Of a stretch of DNA of 34,501 nt, positions 1 through 9,159 are shown piece after piece. Location: the NCBI GenBank assembly GCA_001817505.1, contig MHIM01000031.1, forward strand, positions 1 through 34,501. The letters run 5' to 3'. The stretch comes from Candidatus Buchananbacteria bacterium RIFCSPLOWO2_01_FULL_39_33 (GTDB taxonomy: Bacteria; Patescibacteriota; Patescibacteriia; 2-01-FULL-39-33). Position numbers and translations under genes: made by a program. How positions within the stretch are numbered: position 1 is the stretch's first letter; every line of letters begins with the position of its first letter. Under the pieces are notes generated by a model. That model was not told the origin of the DNA. It searched no databases and worked only from the letters and a program-made list of their open reading frames with translations.

Positions 1-101
1 TCACTTAATCTCTTATAATTAACCATAGAAATCTAATGTAGCATTATTAGCGCTTCGCGCCAAATCTGTTGCGTTAGATTCTGGACTCAAACTAATTATC
101 C

Positions 102-2813
102 ATGCCGATTAAAAAATCTAAAGAAAAATCATCAGAAGAGCATTGGTATGCCCTCTCGGTTGCCGATTGTTTTAAAAAACTTAAAAGTTCCAAGGATGGT
201 TTATCAACCAAGCCAGTGAAAGCGCGTCAGAGATCATTTGGTTTGAATATCTTGCCTCAGGAAAAGCCCCTTTCGGGACTTTTAATTTTATTAAGCCAAA
301 TTAAATCACCCTTGGTTTATGTTCTTTTGATCGCCGGCTCGATTTCTTGGCTTTTAGGCGACTTGACCGATGCCGGAGTTATTTTTTTTGCGGTTTTAAT
401 CAATACTGTTTTCGGCTGGTGGCAGGAAAACAAAGCTAATAAAGCTGTCGCTAAACTGCGTCAAATAGTCAGATACCAAGCCAAAGTTTTGCGCGATGAC
501 CAGGAAATAGAAATTGATTCCAGTGAATTGGTCCCGGGTGATCTGGTTTTTATTAGCGCCGGCGATAAGGTGCCGGCCGACAGCCGAGTAGTTGAGGCCA
601 AAGACCTGCAAACTGCCGAAGCGGCGCTAACTGGCGAAGCGGCGCCGATTGCCAAAAATAATAAAATTTTAAAAAGCGGCACTTATTTGGCTGATAGGAA
701 AAATATGGTTTATATGGGCACTTTGGTGGTCAGAGGGAAAGCCACGGTTTTGGTCTGTGAAATTGGCTTAAAGACGGAAATTGGCAAAATAACTAAGTTA
801 GTTAAAGAAACTAAAGAAGAAAAAACACCTTTGCAGAAAAAATTGGCGCAGTTTAGCTCCTGGTTGACGGTCTTAGTGGTTGTTTCCAGTTTATTGATAT
901 TTTCTCTGGGCTTGTTCTTAAACCAAGACCCCTTAGAAATTTTTATTACTGCCGTGGCGGTGGCGGTGGCTGCCATTCCTGAAGGCCTGGTGATTGCCGT
1001 GACCATAATTCTGACGGTTGGTATGCAGGTTATTTTGAAAAAGAAGGCCTTAGTCAGAAGGTTGGTAGCGGCCGAAACTTTGGGCAGCACTTCTATAATT
1101 TGCACTGATAAAACCGGCACTCTGACTGAAGGCAAAATGCAAGTGGCCAATATCATTACCGCTGATAAAGAATACCAAATCGCTAAAAATGAAAGCATTT
1201 CCAAGATAGAAAAAGTCCAGGATCTGATCTTAAAGGTTTCGGTTTTATGCAATGAAGCGGTGGTGGAAAATCCGCAAGCGGCTTTAGCCGAATTAAAAAT
1301 CATCGGTAGCCCGACTGAAAAAGCGCTATTAATCGCTGCTATTCAATCCGGCTACAACCAGCAAAAATTAAATCAGGAATATGAGAAGCTTGATGAAATG
1401 CCTTTTAATTCAGAAAAAAAGTTTATGGCTACTTTGCATCATCATAAAATTCTTGGCCATCGGCATATTTTTGCCAAAGGAGCGCCGGAAATCATCTTGG
1501 ACTTTTGCGATAAAGTTATGATTGGCGGCAAGGCAGAAAAATTAAATATTAACTATTTGATTTATCTCAAGAAGAAATATGAAGGTTTAACCAGCCAGGG
1601 CTTGCGCCTTTTGGCTTTTGCTTATAAAACCGGCCAGAATTTTAAAACATGCTTAAATGAGCTTGGACATTTGACTTTTTTAGGTTTTGTGGCTTTAAAA
1701 GACCCATTAAGGCAAGAAGCTAAGGAAGCCATTAATCTCTGCCAAGCAGCCGGCATCAGGCCAATAATTATTACTGGCGACCATAAATTGACTGCCAAGG
1801 CCATCTTCCTGGAATTGGGCTTTAAGACCGATGGCAACATCGTTGAGGGCAAGGACTTGGATAATTGGACCGATGAAGAACTGCAAAAAAGAGTTAGCGG
1901 CATTGATATTTATGCCCGGGTTGAGCCCCATCATAAATTGCGGGTGGTTGACGCCTGGCAAGCCAAAGGGGAAGTGGTGGCGATGACCGGCGACGGCATC
2001 AATGACGCTCCCGCTCTTAAATCAGCCGATATCGGCATTGCCTTGGGCGATGGTTCTGATGTCACCAAAGAGACCGCTGATATAGTTTTGCTGGACAATA
2101 ATTTCCGGGTTATTGTGGCCGCAGTTGAACAGGGACGAATAATTTTTGATAATATCCGCAAGGTTATTTTATATCTCTTAACTGACAGTTTTTCGGAAAT
2201 GATACTCATTATTGGCGCGCTGGTAATCGGTTTGCCCTTGCCGATTTTAGCCACTCAAATTTTATGGATTAATTTAGTAGCCGACGGCTTGCCCAATATC
2301 GCCATGACTTTAGAGCCTGGCGAATCAGGTATTATGCGCGACAAGCCCAGGAAAAAATCCGAGCCGATTTTAAACAAAGAAATGAAAATCCTTATTTTCA
2401 TCATCGGTGTAATCACTGACATTATTCTTTTGGGCTTATTTATTTATCTTTTAGGTCTATTGGGCGAAGCCAATTTAGATCACATTAGGACTATTATTTT
2501 CACCGCTCTGGGTATTGATTCCTTGCTCTATGTTTTCAGTGTCAGGTCGCTGCGCCATTCAATCTTTAATAAGAATTTTTTCAGTAATAAATACCTGGTA
2601 GGCGCGGTAATAATTTCTTTCTTTATGATGCTCTTGGCTGTTTATTTGCCCTTCTTGCAGGATATATTCCAGACCGTCAGCTTGGGCGGCAATGAATGGC
2701 TGATCATCTTAATTTTGGCGCTGATTAAAATTATCTTTATTGAAATCGTCAAATATTATTTCATAGTCAAGAACAAAATAAAATCTCAAAAATTAATGCC
2801 CCTTAATGTCTAA
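102..2813 (+). CDS. P-type cation-transporting ATPase (Ca2+-ATPase-like)
   Basis: 903 aa; DKTGTLTEGKMQ phosphorylation motif, TGEAAPI, MTGDGINDAPALKSADIGIA hinge, multiple TM segments. Confidence 0.96.
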   Translation: MPIKKSKEKSSEEHWYALSVADCFKKLKSSKDGLSTKPVKARQRSFGLNILPQEKPLSGLLILLSQIKSPLVYVLLIAGSISWLLGDLTDAGVIFFAVLINTVFGWWQENKANKAVAKLRQIVRYQAKVLRDDQEIEIDSSELVPGDLVFISAGDKVPADSRVVEAKDLQTAEAALTGEAAPIAKNNKILKSGTYLADRKNMVYMGTLVVRGKATVLVCEIGLKTEIGKITKLVKETKEEKTPLQKKLAQFSSWLTVLVVVSSLLIFSLGLFLNQDPLEIFITAVAVAVAAIPEGLVIAVTIILTVGMQVILKKKALVRRLVAAETLGSTSIICTDKTGTLTEGKMQVANIITADKEYQIAKNESISKIEKVQDLILKVSVLCNEAVVENPQAALAELKIIGSPTEKALLIAAIQSGYNQQKLNQEYEKLDEMPFNSEKKFMATLHHHKILGHRHIFAKGAPEIILDFCDKVMIGGKAEKLNINYLIYLKKKYEGLTSQGLRLLAFAYKTGQNFKTCLNELGHLTFLGFVALKDPLRQEAKEAINLCQAAGIRPIIITGDHKLTAKAIFLELGFKTDGNIVEGKDLDNWTDEELQKRVSGIDIYARVEPHHKLRVVDAWQAKGEVVAMTGDGINDAPALKSADIGIALGDGSDVTKETADIVLLDNNFRVIVAAVEQGRIIFDNIRKVILYLLTDSFSEMILIIGALVIGLPLPILATQILWINLVADGLPNIAMTLEPGESGIMRDKPRKKSEPILNKEMKILIFIIGVITDIILLGLFIYLLGLLGEANLDHIRTIIFTALGIDSLLYVFSVRSLRHSIFNKNFFSNKYLVGAVIISFFMMLLAVYLPFLQDIFQTVSLGGNEWLIILILALIKIIFIEIVKYYFIVKNKIKSQKLMPLNV

Positions 2814-3405
2814 TCGTTTAATCAGGAAAATAATTAGCCGAAGTGATGAAGCTGTCTATGATATTATTCGGCCGGCGCTTTGGAGCCGGTTCTGGCAGAT
2901 AATTTTGGCTGTTATTTTGATCAATCTACCCTTCTTTTTGATTTATCCGCTTTTCCTTCGCGGTTACTGGGGTGTGGCGATTTTTGCTGCCCTCTTGATG
3001 ATCGCCCTGTTTTACCTTTTGAGGCTTTATTACGGTCGGTATTATACGGCTCTGTTAATTACCAACAAAAGGTTAATAGACGCCAGTTTGACGGGTTTTT
3101 TTAATTTTTCAGTCCTGACTATACTCTATGGCAAAATCCAGGATGTTGATTATAAATCTAAAGGCCTGCTTAAAACCATTCTCAAAATAGGCGATATCTA
3201 CATAACTTTTATCAAAGACCAGGAAACGTTGATCAAATTAGCCTCAATTAAAAATCCCCACCAAGTGGTGGAAATGATCATAGAACAAAGGGATCGTTAC
3301 TTAAGAGAGAAGCGAGAGGTTCAGGGTCAGGAGGCCATCAGGATCTTGGCTGGTCTGAAAAAAAAGCTGGGCGAAGAAAAATTCAATCAGCTTATTTATC
3401 ATTAA
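2806..3405 (+). CDS. Membrane protein with bacterial PH (bPH2-like) domain
   Basis: Two N-terminal hydrophobic segments then 'YYTALLITNKRLIDAS...ILYGKIQDVDYKSKG' typical of bPH2; overlaps the preceding stop. Confidence 0.7.
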   Translation: MSNRLIRKIISRSDEAVYDIIRPALWSRFWQIILAVILINLPFFLIYPLFLRGYWGVAIFAALLMIALFYLLRLYYGRYYTALLITNKRLIDASLTGFFNFSVLTILYGKIQDVDYKSKGLLKTILKIGDIYITFIKDQETLIKLASIKNPHQVVEMIIEQRDRYLREKREVQGQEAIRILAGLKKKLGEEKFNQLIYH

Positions 3406-3425
3406 TCAATCTCATGCTATAATAA

Positions 3426-3857
3426 ATGATAGGGAAATATAAAAAAATAATCAGCCGGTATTTTTCTAAATCCAGGATAGTCAGCACGGTTTGCCTTATT
3501 TTGATATTTTTTTTTAGCGTCAATTTGACGAAAGAAATAGTCAATCGGCACCAAATTGACCGTAAGATCAGGCAGTATGAGGAGCAAACCGCCAAACTGG
3601 AGAAAGAAAATAAAGAAATCAGCGTTTTGATTGATGCCTGGCAGAACGGCCGGCAGTTGGAGAAGGAAGCACGTCTAAAATTAGGGTTAAAAAAACCTGG
3701 CGAAAATGTAGTTTTAATTTCTCGAAATAACGGCCAAGCCGGCGAGGAAAAAATAATTAACCCCGAGGCCGAAGTGCTGGGAGGGATTATCTTGCCGGAA
3801 AATACCAAAAATATTCCCAATTACAAAAAATGGTGGATATTTTTCTTCAAACGTTAA
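3426..3857 (+). CDS. FtsB/DivIC-like septum formation initiator
   Basis: Short N-terminal TM followed by coiled coil (QYEEQTAKLEKENKEISVLI) and 'EKEARLKLGLKKPGENVVLI' motif. Confidence 0.8.
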   Translation: MIGKYKKIISRYFSKSRIVSTVCLILIFFFSVNLTKEIVNRHQIDRKIRQYEEQTAKLEKENKEISVLIDAWQNGRQLEKEARLKLGLKKPGENVVLISRNNGQAGEEKIINPEAEVLGGIILPENTKNIPNYKKWWIFFFKR

Positions 3858-3870
3858 AAAATAATAATTA

Positions 3871-3972
3871 GATGGTAGCTGGTAGCTGCTTAGCTTGTTA
3901 GGGCTAGTTGATGAAGAAAATATTCTAAATAAATCCTAATAAGCTAAAAAGCTAACTACCTAAAAGCTAAAT
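3871..3972. repeat. AGCTAATAAGCTAAAAAGCTA-family intergenic repeat (copy 1)
   Basis: 'ggtagctggtagctgcttagcttgttag...cctaataagctaaaaagctaactacctaaaagcta'; same words at 26050-26135 and 31269-31322. Confidence 0.75.
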
Positions 3973-3976
3973 ATAT

Positions 3977-5341
3977 ATGGCCAACAGTCTTAATTTGACT
4001 CCGGAAAGAAAAGCCAAATTGAAAAAAGAGGTGATGGAGGAAATAAACAAAGCAGAAGAAAAGAAATCAGCGGCGATTAAAGAAATTCCTCCAGTTATCG
4101 TCAAGCCGCAGCCCCCAAGAGCTGACCTTGGCGCCAAAAAGCCGGCCATGGTTAAAATTGCCAAAAAAGAATTAGTAACCACCAGTTCTAAAAAAATTGT
4201 TATCAAACAACTGCCAAGCCAGCCAAAGCCAGCGCCAACTAAAAAAAAGGCAGTTAAAAAAACTGCCGTTGCCAAAGTATCAGCCCGGCCTAAAGCGCCT
4301 GCCCAGCCCAAAATTGCCGCCGCTTTAAAGCCCAAAGTTACCACCATTTTAAAACCCAAAGAAATTTTTTCTGAACCGGACAGTTTTGTTCAAATAGCTA
4401 AACGAAAAAACATATTTCGCTTTAAAATTCCTCCGATTAATATAAAAAAACTGGTTATTAGCCTGGCAATTGTAACCATCATAACGCTAATAGTAATTCT
4501 AGCGGCGAATATTTGGGGGGTTTACCGGTTTGGCTGGCATAATAAGACCAGCCGGCTAATAGCTGATATTTTACCTTTGCCGGCCGGCACAGTTAATGGC
4601 CAGTTAATACCTTTATCTGATTACCTTGATGATTTTAAAATTATCAGCGATATTTTATCAACTTCAGAGGCTAAATCCGCTCTTGACCAAAATCAGATTA
4701 AAGATCAATTATTCAACCGGCTGGTTTCTTTAAACATCATTGAAAATGAATTGAAAAAATATAATAAATCAGTGACGCCCCCGATGCTTGATGAAGAAAT
4801 GCAAAAAATAATTGATCAATTGGGCTCAAAAGAAAAGGTGATAAGCGATATTAATGATATTTACGGCATGGATCTGGCCATGTTCAAGCAAAATATTTTA
4901 AAGCCGCTGATAGCTGCGGCTATTTTACAGCAAGAGATAATGGCTGATGAAAATCTGGAAATAACCAAGGAAGCCCAGCGACTAGCCGAGGCAGCGTTAG
5001 CCCTTGCTCTTCAGCCAAGCGTTGATTTTGAGGCCTTAGTTCTACAGTATGCTACTGATTCGGCTGTTAGCAGCCAAAGAGGGGATATGGGCTGGTTCAC
5101 TAAGGCAGAATTGCCCGATGAATCGGCAGCCGATTTGTTCTTATTGCCGGCAGGCGGCGTTTATAATAAAGTTGTTAAAGACCAAGACGGTTATCACATC
5201 TTTAAAGTTGACAGCAAACTGACCGATCAGGAATCGGGTAAAGAAAGCATCAAGTTAAGGCAGATACTGATAAAAGTTGATGTGGAATTATACATCAAGA
5301 GTTTGTTTGACCAGGCGGTCATTAAAAGATATGTGAGGTAG
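3977..5341 (+). CDS. Membrane-anchored PpiC/SurA-like peptidyl-prolyl isomerase with Lys/Pro/Ala-rich N-terminus
   Basis: C-terminal 'LQYATDSAVSSQRGDMGWFTKAELPD...VVKDQDGYHIFKV' parvulin motif; single TM; basic low-complexity N-terminus. Confidence 0.82.
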   Translation: MANSLNLTPERKAKLKKEVMEEINKAEEKKSAAIKEIPPVIVKPQPPRADLGAKKPAMVKIAKKELVTTSSKKIVIKQLPSQPKPAPTKKKAVKKTAVAKVSARPKAPAQPKIAAALKPKVTTILKPKEIFSEPDSFVQIAKRKNIFRFKIPPINIKKLVISLAIVTIITLIVILAANIWGVYRFGWHNKTSRLIADILPLPAGTVNGQLIPLSDYLDDFKIISDILSTSEAKSALDQNQIKDQLFNRLVSLNIIENELKKYNKSVTPPMLDEEMQKIIDQLGSKEKVISDINDIYGMDLAMFKQNILKPLIAAAILQQEIMADENLEITKEAQRLAEAALALALQPSVDFEALVLQYATDSAVSSQRGDMGWFTKAELPDESAADLFLLPAGGVYNKVVKDQDGYHIFKVDSKLTDQESGKESIKLRQILIKVDVELYIKSLFDQAVIKRYVR

Positions 5342-5344
5342 TGA

Positions 5345-5415
5345 AGCCCCCTGCCAGAATCGAACTGACGTAAGTGGTTTACGATACCACTGTTCTGCCA
5401 CTGAACTAAAGGGGC
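5345..5415 (-). tRNA. tRNA-Thr(CGT)
   Basis: Reverse complement folds as a cloverleaf: acceptor GCCCCTT/AGGGGGC, anticodon stem GTGGT/ACCAC with loop ATCGTAA (anticodon CGT), T-arm GTCAG-TTCGATT-CTGGC. Confidence 0.93.
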
Positions 5416-5455
5416 GCATTTTATCTAATAATACCTTGTTAAACGATAAAAATCA

Positions 5456-6259
5456 ATGAGATTGCCTTTCTTAATTTTTATAACTCTGAGTTTAATTCTG
5501 ACCAGTTTTAAATACGTTACCGCCAAGGACTTTGTTTATTTTGACACGATTGATTATCCTCTGACCGAAGATTATTCAATCACGCCGCCGGATAATACCG
5601 ATTTGACTTTAAAAATTCTGGCCAATTCCACTAAGGAAAAATTGATTTTGAAGGCCTTAATGATCGTTGACCAAGACAGTATTGGAAATTTTTTTACCCT
5701 GCCGGCTGATAAAACTCCGGCCAGTGATCTTTACTTTATAAAGTTTAATCCAGCCAGCGAAGATAATTTTTCAAATCAGCCGGAACTCACCTTAAAATAC
5801 CAACCCGATAATAAGTATAAAGAAGTTTATTTTTACGATTGGACAATTTTGGAATTTGTTAAATTGGAATCAGTCAGAGACGAAGTTAATCAAACTCTGA
5901 CCGTTAAACTGCCCAAAAGGAAGAAGATAATGATCGCGCTTTTCAATGAATCAGAATTATTGGGTCAGGCCTCCTGGTATGTTTATACAAAATACAGCGG
6001 ACAACTAATAGCCGCCAGCCGGGATTTTGCCATTGATTCCAAAGTTAAAGTTTATAATTTTTATAACGAGCATGAAATAACAGTGACTATTAAAGATTTC
6101 GGACCTAAAAAATGCTCCGACTGGACGGAAAAAGAGCAACGACTGATGGGACCCTGCCAAGACCGGGTCTTGGATCTGTCCAAAGAGGCCTTTTTGAAAT
6201 TAGCCACCACCACCGGTGTGGGCATTATTTCCCAAGTCCGCGTCACCCCAGTTGATTAG
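5456..6259 (+). CDS. Secreted RlpA-like double-psi beta-barrel protein
   Basis: N-terminal signal peptide; C-terminal 'GQASWYVYTKYSGQLIAASRDFAIDSKVKVYNF...VTIKDFGP...DRVLDLSKEAFLKLA'. Confidence 0.8.
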   Translation: MRLPFLIFITLSLILTSFKYVTAKDFVYFDTIDYPLTEDYSITPPDNTDLTLKILANSTKEKLILKALMIVDQDSIGNFFTLPADKTPASDLYFIKFNPASEDNFSNQPELTLKYQPDNKYKEVYFYDWTILEFVKLESVRDEVNQTLTVKLPKRKKIMIALFNESELLGQASWYVYTKYSGQLIAASRDFAIDSKVKVYNFYNEHEITVTIKDFGPKKCSDWTEKEQRLMGPCQDRVLDLSKEAFLKLATTTGVGIISQVRVTPVD

Positions 6260-6283
6260 ATGTCATTCTAATACAAACATTAA

Positions 6284-6345
6284 ATTGCTTCGTCCGCCTT
6301 GCTCCCCTGCCTGCCGGCAGGCAGGTTCGCAATGACAGTCACTAT
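6284..6345. repeat. Intergenic palindromic repeat (TGTCATTGCGA... family) with embedded CCTGCCTGCCGGCAGGCAGG palindrome
   Basis: 'attgcttcgtccgc...cctgcctgccggcaggcaggttcgcaatgaca'; 20-nt perfect palindrome at 6306-6325; related sequence at 8357-8490. Confidence 0.75.
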
Positions 6346-6375
6346 AAGCCATAAGCTATAAGCCATTTGCCATCT

Positions 6376-7056
6376 ATGATCCATTTGATAAATGTAACCA
6401 AAACTTTTGAGCCCAAAACCGTGGCTCTTAAAAATATCAACCTGCATATTGAACCAGGCGAGTTTATTTCCATCGTCGGCCAGTCCGGTTCGGGCAAAAC
6501 TACCATTGCCCGGCTTTTGATTGCCGAAATCCGGCCGGATAAAGGCAAGATAGTGGTAGGCGGTTGGAATATTACCGGTATCAAACATCGTCAGATTCCT
6601 TTACTGCGCCGGCAAATAGGCGTGGTCTTCCAAGATTTTAAACTATTACCAAAAAAAACAGTTTTTGAAAATGTGGCTTTCGCTTTGCAGGTTTCCGGCG
6701 TGCCCAAAAGCCGCATTAATAAGATAGTTCCGCAAGTTTTGAAGATTGTTGATTTAGGCGATAAATTAAATCGCTATCCGCAGCAGCTCTCGGGCGGCGA
6801 AAAGCAACGAGTGGCTATTGCCCGGGCCCTAATCCATCGACCGAAAATCCTTTTAGCCGACGAGCCGACCGGCAATTTGGACGCTATCAACTCCAAAGAA
6901 ATCATTGATCTGCTTTTGAAGATAAATGAATTCGGCACGACGGTGGTTTTAGTTTCCCATGACAAGGAAATTGTCAATGGCCTAAAGAAGAGGGTAGTCA
7001 CTTTGGAAAACGGCGAAATCTCCCAAGACCAGAAAGTCGGAAAATATGTTATTTAG
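6376..7056 (+). CDS. ftsE: Cell division ATP-binding protein FtsE
   Basis: Walker [25 protein letters not shown] signature, Walker [13 protein letters not shown]; directly followed by ftsX; ATG at 6376 preferred over TTG at 6367. Confidence 0.95.
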   Translation: MIHLINVTKTFEPKTVALKNINLHIEPGEFISIVGQSGSGKTTIARLLIAEIRPDKGKIVVGGWNITGIKHRQIPLLRRQIGVVFQDFKLLPKKTVFENVAFALQVSGVPKSRINKIVPQVLKIVDLGDKLNRYPQQLSGGEKQRVAIARALIHRPKILLADEPTGNLDAINSKEIIDLLLKINEFGTTVVLVSHDKEIVNGLKKRVVTLENGEISQDQKVGKYVI

Positions 7057-7097
7057 TTAAAAGTTTGTAAAGTTTATAAAGTTATAAAGTCAAGGTT

Positions 7098-8015
7098 ATG
7101 ATCATAATCACCATCAAACGCAGTTTATGGTTTGCTCTCCAATCATTTTGGAGGAATATTTGGCTATCACTGGCCACTATTTTTATCATCTCTTTGACTT
7201 TTTTATCCATTAATTTTTTAGTGATCATCAACGCCATTTCTGATTCGGCTATTACCGCCGTCAAAAATAAAATTGATGTTTCTATTTATTTCAAACAGGA
7301 TATTAGAGAAAGCAAAGTAGCGGAAATCAAATCGCATTTGGAAACTTTGACCCAAGTCAAAGAAATTGTTTATATCTCGCCTGATGAGAATTTAAGAGTT
7401 TTTAAAGAACGCCGCCAGGATGACCAGATTATTCAGGAAGTTTTAAAAGAATTGGAAGGCAACCCATTAAGTTCAACTCTGATCATTAAAGCCAAGAATT
7501 TAAGTGATTATCCGGAAATTTTAAAAGCCATTGATAATCCGGCTTATACTGATTTGATCGATAAAAAAAGCTATGATGATCATCAGACGGTGATTGCCAA
7601 TATCAATACCATTACCAATAATATTAAAAAGGGAGCCTTGGTTATAAGTTTGATGTTTGTTATTATCGCCGCTTTAATAGTTTTTAATACCGTCAGAATT
7701 GCTATTTTTACCCATCAGCAGGAAATCGGCATTATGAAGTTGGTTGGAGCGACCAACGGCTTCATCCGCTCGCCTTTTATTCTGGAAAATGTTTTTTCCG
7801 GTATCATGGCTTGTCTAGTGGCTATCTCGGTGATTTACTTCATTCTATCTTTAGTTCAGCCGCATCTGGCTAATTTTTTTAACGGCGTTGATCTTAATTT
7901 AATAGGTTATTTTAATAAAAATTTTATTTTTGTTTTTGGTAGCCAGCTTTTGGGCATTATTGTTTTGAATATTATTTCCAGCAGCTTAGCACTGGGCAAA
8001 TATTTGAAAGTATAA
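7098..8015 (+). CDS. ftsX: Cell division permease FtsX
   Basis: Four TM, large extracellular loop (DVSIYFKQDI...), 'QQEIGIMKLVGATNGFIRSPF' motif; adjacent to ftsE. Confidence 0.95.
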   Translation: MIIITIKRSLWFALQSFWRNIWLSLATIFIISLTFLSINFLVIINAISDSAITAVKNKIDVSIYFKQDIRESKVAEIKSHLETLTQVKEIVYISPDENLRVFKERRQDDQIIQEVLKELEGNPLSSTLIIKAKNLSDYPEILKAIDNPAYTDLIDKKSYDDHQTVIANINTITNNIKKGALVISLMFVIIAALIVFNTVRIAIFTHQQEIGIMKLVGATNGFIRSPFILENVFSGIMACLVAISVIYFILSLVQPHLANFFNGVDLNLIGYFNKNFIFVFGSQLLGIIVLNIISSSLALGKYLKV

Positions 8016-8050
8016 GTTGGCATATGGCATATGGCTTATAGTACTTAATG

Positions 8051-8080
8051 TGTCATCCCGGACTTGATCCGGGATCCAGT
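8051..8080. repeat. TGTCATCCCGGACTTGATCCGGGATCCAG palindromic repeat (half copy)
   Basis: Inverted repeat ATCCCGG/CCGGGAT; same consensus in head-to-head pair at 21139-21214. Confidence 0.8.
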
Positions 8081-8118
8081 AGTTTTATTAGACAGTAGTT
8101 TCCGATTTATATTTATTT

Positions 8119-8152
8119 CCCCTCCTTACGAAGGAGGGGATTAGGGGAGGTC
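8119..8152. repeat. CCCCTCCTTACGAAGGAGGGGATTAGGGGAGG intergenic repeat
   Basis: Perfect stem CCCCTCCTT/AAGGAGGGG; related to 11861-11975. Confidence 0.7.
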
Positions 8153-8166
8153 TACAATAATAACCC

Positions 8167-8195
8167 TTGATTTTTTACTAATTAACTGATATACT
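8167..8195 (+). promoter_or_regulatory. Sigma-70-like promoter TTGATT-N17-TATACT
   Basis: 17-bp spacer; followed by leader hairpin GCTCCTT..AGGGAGC-TTTT and the 35-aa ORF at 8241. Confidence 0.6.
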
Positions 8196-8240
8196 ATTTT
8201 TGCTCCTTGATCTTAGGGAGCTTTTAATTAATTCAAATTT

Positions 8241-8348
8241 ATGGCTAAAAAAAGAAGAGATCCCAGAGCTAAGGTGCCAAAATTGAAATGGCGCGAATTC
8301 GCCAAAGGCAAGCAAGGCACTGCCGGTAAATACCGAATAGGTAAATAG
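8241..8348 (+). CDS. 35-aa highly basic hypothetical protein (MAKKRRDPRAKVPKLKWREFAKGKQGTAGKYRIGK)
   Basis: Not in ORF track (<60 aa); own promoter-like sequence upstream; strongly basic composition. Confidence 0.5.
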   Translation: MAKKRRDPRAKVPKLKWREFAKGKQGTAGKYRIGK

Positions 8349-8356
8349 GAACTGTT

Positions 8357-8487
8357 GTCATTGCGAGGAACGAAGCAATCCCACCCACTACTATGTCATT
8401 TAGACCGAAGTGGAGGAATCCCTTAATACTTGTCATTGTGAGAGAGATTCCCACACTTCGCTGACAAGCTCTGCAATCCCATCCCAT
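8357..8487. repeat. Three tandem diverged TGTCATT(GCGAGGAACGAAGCAATCCCA)-type intergenic repeats
   Basis: TGTCATTGCGAGGAACGAAGCAATCCC; TGTCATTTAGACCGAAGTGGAGGAATCCC; TGTCATTGTGAGAGAGATTCCCACACTTCGCTGACAAGCTCTGCAATCCCA. Confidence 0.7.
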
Positions 8488-8490
8488 TAT

Positions 8491-8561
8491 TCGGGGGTCG
8501 TCTAACGGTAGGACTCCAGGTTTTGGTCCTGGCTATCGGGGTTCGAATCCCTGCCCCCGAG
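8491..8561 (+). tRNA. tRNA-Gln(TTG)
   Basis: Acceptor TCGGGGG/CCCCCGA, anticodon stem CCAGG/CCTGG with loop TTTTGGT (anticodon TTG), T-arm GGGGTTCGAATCCCT. Confidence 0.95.
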
Positions 8562-8570
8562 TTATAAAAT

Positions 8571-8600
8571 AAAACACTTCCCTTTTGGGAAGTGTTTTTA
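8571..8600 (+). terminator. Rho-independent terminator after tRNA-Gln
   Basis: ACACTTCCC-TTTT-GGGAAGTGT followed by TTTTA. Confidence 0.88.
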
Positions 8601-8620
8601 TTATCTTCAGGAACAAGATT

Positions 8621-8805
8621 GGGATTCGAACAGGATAGAAACGAAACAAGCTTTACTGCGGAAGCGGTAAAGCGCAGTTGGGTGTCGCCAGAGTGCCGGT
8701 GGCACTCTGGCGCTGTCTCAGGACAAGAGAACTCTCCGCTTTCTGGCGGTGAGTGAACACGATTATTCTTATTATTTTGGAGTAAGCGGGGATTCGAACG
8801 GATAG
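8621..8805. ncRNA. Candidate structured RNA / repeat element bounded by GGGATTCGAAC(A)GGATAG direct repeats
   Basis: Three consecutive hairpins: GCTTTACTGC-GGAA-GCGGTAAAGC, CGCCAGAGTGCC-GGT-GGCACTCTGGCG, CTCtCCGC-tttctg-GCGGtGAG; direct repeats at 8621-8638 and 8788-8805. Confidence 0.5.
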
Positions 8806-8858
8806 CACTTAAACTTTAAGATTGAGTTTTATTTTGTTATACTTAATAAAATAAATTT

Positions 8859-9152
8859 ATGTATTTTAACCAAGCAACAAATCCAACAAAACTAAAACAC
8901 GCCGTTTATCTATTATCCTCTACAATTTTAGGCTTACTGTTAAGTTTTATCGCCCATGCTGTAATTGAAATTGGCTATTTAAGCTGGGCACAAAGTCGGG
9001 GAATAATAATAACTTTTTATAATGGCTGTGCCCTTTTACCAATAATTCAGATTGGACTTTTGTTATTTGGTGTAATTGGTGGATTCTTTTTAGGACGATT
9101 TTGGTGGCGAATGATTTATATTGAAAAAGTTTGGGCTAAAAAAAATAATTAA
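8859..9152 (+). CDS. Small hypothetical membrane protein
   Basis: 97 aa with two to three hydrophobic segments. Confidence 0.7.
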   Translation: MYFNQATNPTKLKHAVYLLSSTILGLLLSFIAHAVIEIGYLSWAQSRGIIITFYNGCALLPIIQIGLLLFGVIGGFFLGRFWWRMIYIEKVWAKKNN

Positions 9153-9159
9153 AATTAAT

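Noticed and set aside
710-1303. Minus ORF 197 aa inside the P-type ATPase
   Set aside because: Antisense shadow ORF of a strongly conserved coding frame.
6280-6588. Minus ORFs 102/80 aa
   Set aside because: Antisense to ftsE and built from palindromic repeat (NLPAGRQGSKADEAI).
8621-8805. tmRNA or degenerate tRNA
   Set aside because: Only a T-arm-like word is present in reverse orientation; no acceptor stem, tag ORF or cloverleaf.
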